Positions 6,157-6,536 of a stretch of DNA of 6,536 bases are shown in pieces. Location: assembly GCA_030622395.1 (NCBI GenBank), contig JAUXGF010000165.1, positions 1 through 6,536 of the forward strand, written 5' to 3'. A program made the translations under genes and the position numbers. The stretch is from Calditrichaceae bacterium (GTDB taxonomy: Bacteria; Calditrichota; Calditrichia; Calditrichales; Calditrichaceae). Positions within the stretch are counted from its first letter, which is position 1; each line of letters begins with the position of its first letter. A model generated the notes under the pieces. That model had not been told where the DNA came from. It made no database searches and was given only the letters and a program-made list of their open reading frames with translations.

Positions 6157-6372
6157 TCAATTTAAAATCATATCATCTACCATAATTCTAGTCTGGATAG
6201 CAGAGCTGATTATTACCGGCAGTTCTTCCAATAATTCGAAGATACTTTGTCGATAAACAGTTAATATATCATTGTCTGAGAATGCAATTTGAATTTTATA
6301 GTAGGTTTTTCCGGCAGTATCGTTTACGGAACTGACTGCCAAGTTTCCGTTAAGTATGTTATCTAAATTCAT
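6157..6372 (-). CDS. Small hypothetical protein, 71 residues
   Basis: I do not recognise this protein. It starts MNLDNILNGNLAVSS, has a Tyr/Lys strand-like part (GKTYYKIQIAFSDND), then a mostly helical C-terminal half (IFELLEELPVIISSAIQ) and ends VDDMILN. There is no signal peptide or membrane span, so it is probably cytoplasmic and acidic to neutral. A strong purine-rich ribosome binding site (GGAAGG within AAAGGAAGG) lies 5 nt before the ATG, which is the main support for translation. It is in the same direction as the giant gene, 107 nt upstream, so co-transcription is possible. A small regulatory or antitoxin-like role cannot be shown. No partner toxin or enzyme is visible in the window. 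Confidence 0.6.
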   Translation of the reverse strand: MNLDNILNGNLAVSSVNDTAGKTYYKIQIAFSDNDILTVYRQSIFELLEELPVIISSAIQTRIMVDDMILN

Positions 6373-6377
6373 TTAGA

Positions 6378-6383
6378 CCTTCC
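6378..6383 (-). promoter_or_regulatory. Ribosome binding site of the 71-residue protein gene
   Basis: GGAAGG within AAAGGAAGGTC on the minus strand, 5 nt before the ATG at 6372. It is stronger than the site of the giant gene and supports this start. Confidence 0.6.
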
Positions 6384-6420
6384 TTTCTTTTTATTTAATT
6401 TAACGCAAAAGATGTGCCAG

Positions 6421-6431
6421 CGTGTAACACG
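6421..6431. promoter_or_regulatory. Palindrome CGTGTAACACG, candidate operator
   Basis: A perfect inverted repeat with arms CGTGT and ACACG around one central base, 49 nt upstream of the small gene's ATG. It stands out as GC-containing in an AT-rich leader. Position and symmetry fit a dimeric regulator's binding site, but no regulator gene is in view and it may be chance. Confidence 0.3.
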
Positions 6432-6510
6432 TTGATAATAATAGAGATAATAACAGAAAAGACGTAATGTAATAAAAAACAAGTGAATAGCTGTCGATGC
6501 AAAAAATAAA

Positions 6511-6525
6511 TTGTATATATTACAA
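6511..6525. repeat. Near-palindrome TTGTA-N5-TACAA
   Basis: Arms TTGTA and TACAA flank TATAT at the right end of the window. It could be an operator half of an upstream promoter, but such AT-rich symmetry occurs often by chance. Confidence 0.2.
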
Positions 6526-6536
6526 GTATTAAAAAT

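Larger units (their letters stand above)
6373..6536 (-). promoter_or_regulatory. Upstream leader of the small gene, promoter region
   Basis: This 164-nt stretch has no open frame of note on either strand and is very AT-rich. It contains TATTAT-like -10 candidates between 6432 and 6452, an 11-bp palindrome at 6421-6431 and a near-palindrome at 6511-6525. It must hold the promoter of the small gene unless transcription enters from beyond the window. No -35/-10 pair is convincing. Confidence 0.35.

Overview
This AT-rich window comes from a member of the Bacteroidetes/Chlorobi/Ignavibacteria (FCB) group. The clue is a very large secreted protein on the minus strand that ends in a type IX secretion (T9SS/Por) C-terminal sorting domain. 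The NYPNPFN form of the motif inside a FlgD-like Ig fold is typical of Ignavibacteriota, Caldithrix-like and KSB1-like lineages, so Ignavibacteria is my best guess. This rests on motif recognition, not on a search.

Reading on the minus strand (right to left): positions 6373-6536 are a leader with an 11-bp palindrome. Positions 6157-6372 encode a 71-residue protein of unknown function with a strong ribosome binding site. A 107-nt gap carries a candidate promoter and a clear ribosome binding site. Positions 6049-147 are one giant surface-protein gene. It is spread over all three minus-strand frames by two apparent single-base insertions, near 5470 and near 4182. Removing one base at each site gives a continuous protein of about 1966 residues: signal peptide, short polar linker, head module 1, nine GDW-type repeats interleaved with two FP-type repeats, a long beta-helix module, head module 2, a tenth GDW repeat, a second long beta-helix module, an RYYTI-type beta-sandwich, a fibronectin-III-like domain and the T9SS sorting domain. 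The order head / GDW repeats / long module occurs twice, so the protein looks like an unequal internal duplication.

Positions 1-146 hold a possible C-terminal end of a convergent plus-strand gene and inverted repeats that could form alternative hairpins between the two genes.

The signal peptide is in the first frame and the sorting domain in the last, so only a protein joined across both frameshifts could be exported by Sec and then anchored or released by T9SS. I see no RNA genes, CRISPR arrays, insertion sequences or phage genes. I do not see an obvious new multi-gene system. The points that most deserve checking are the double frameshift, the duplicated architecture and the small gene upstream.
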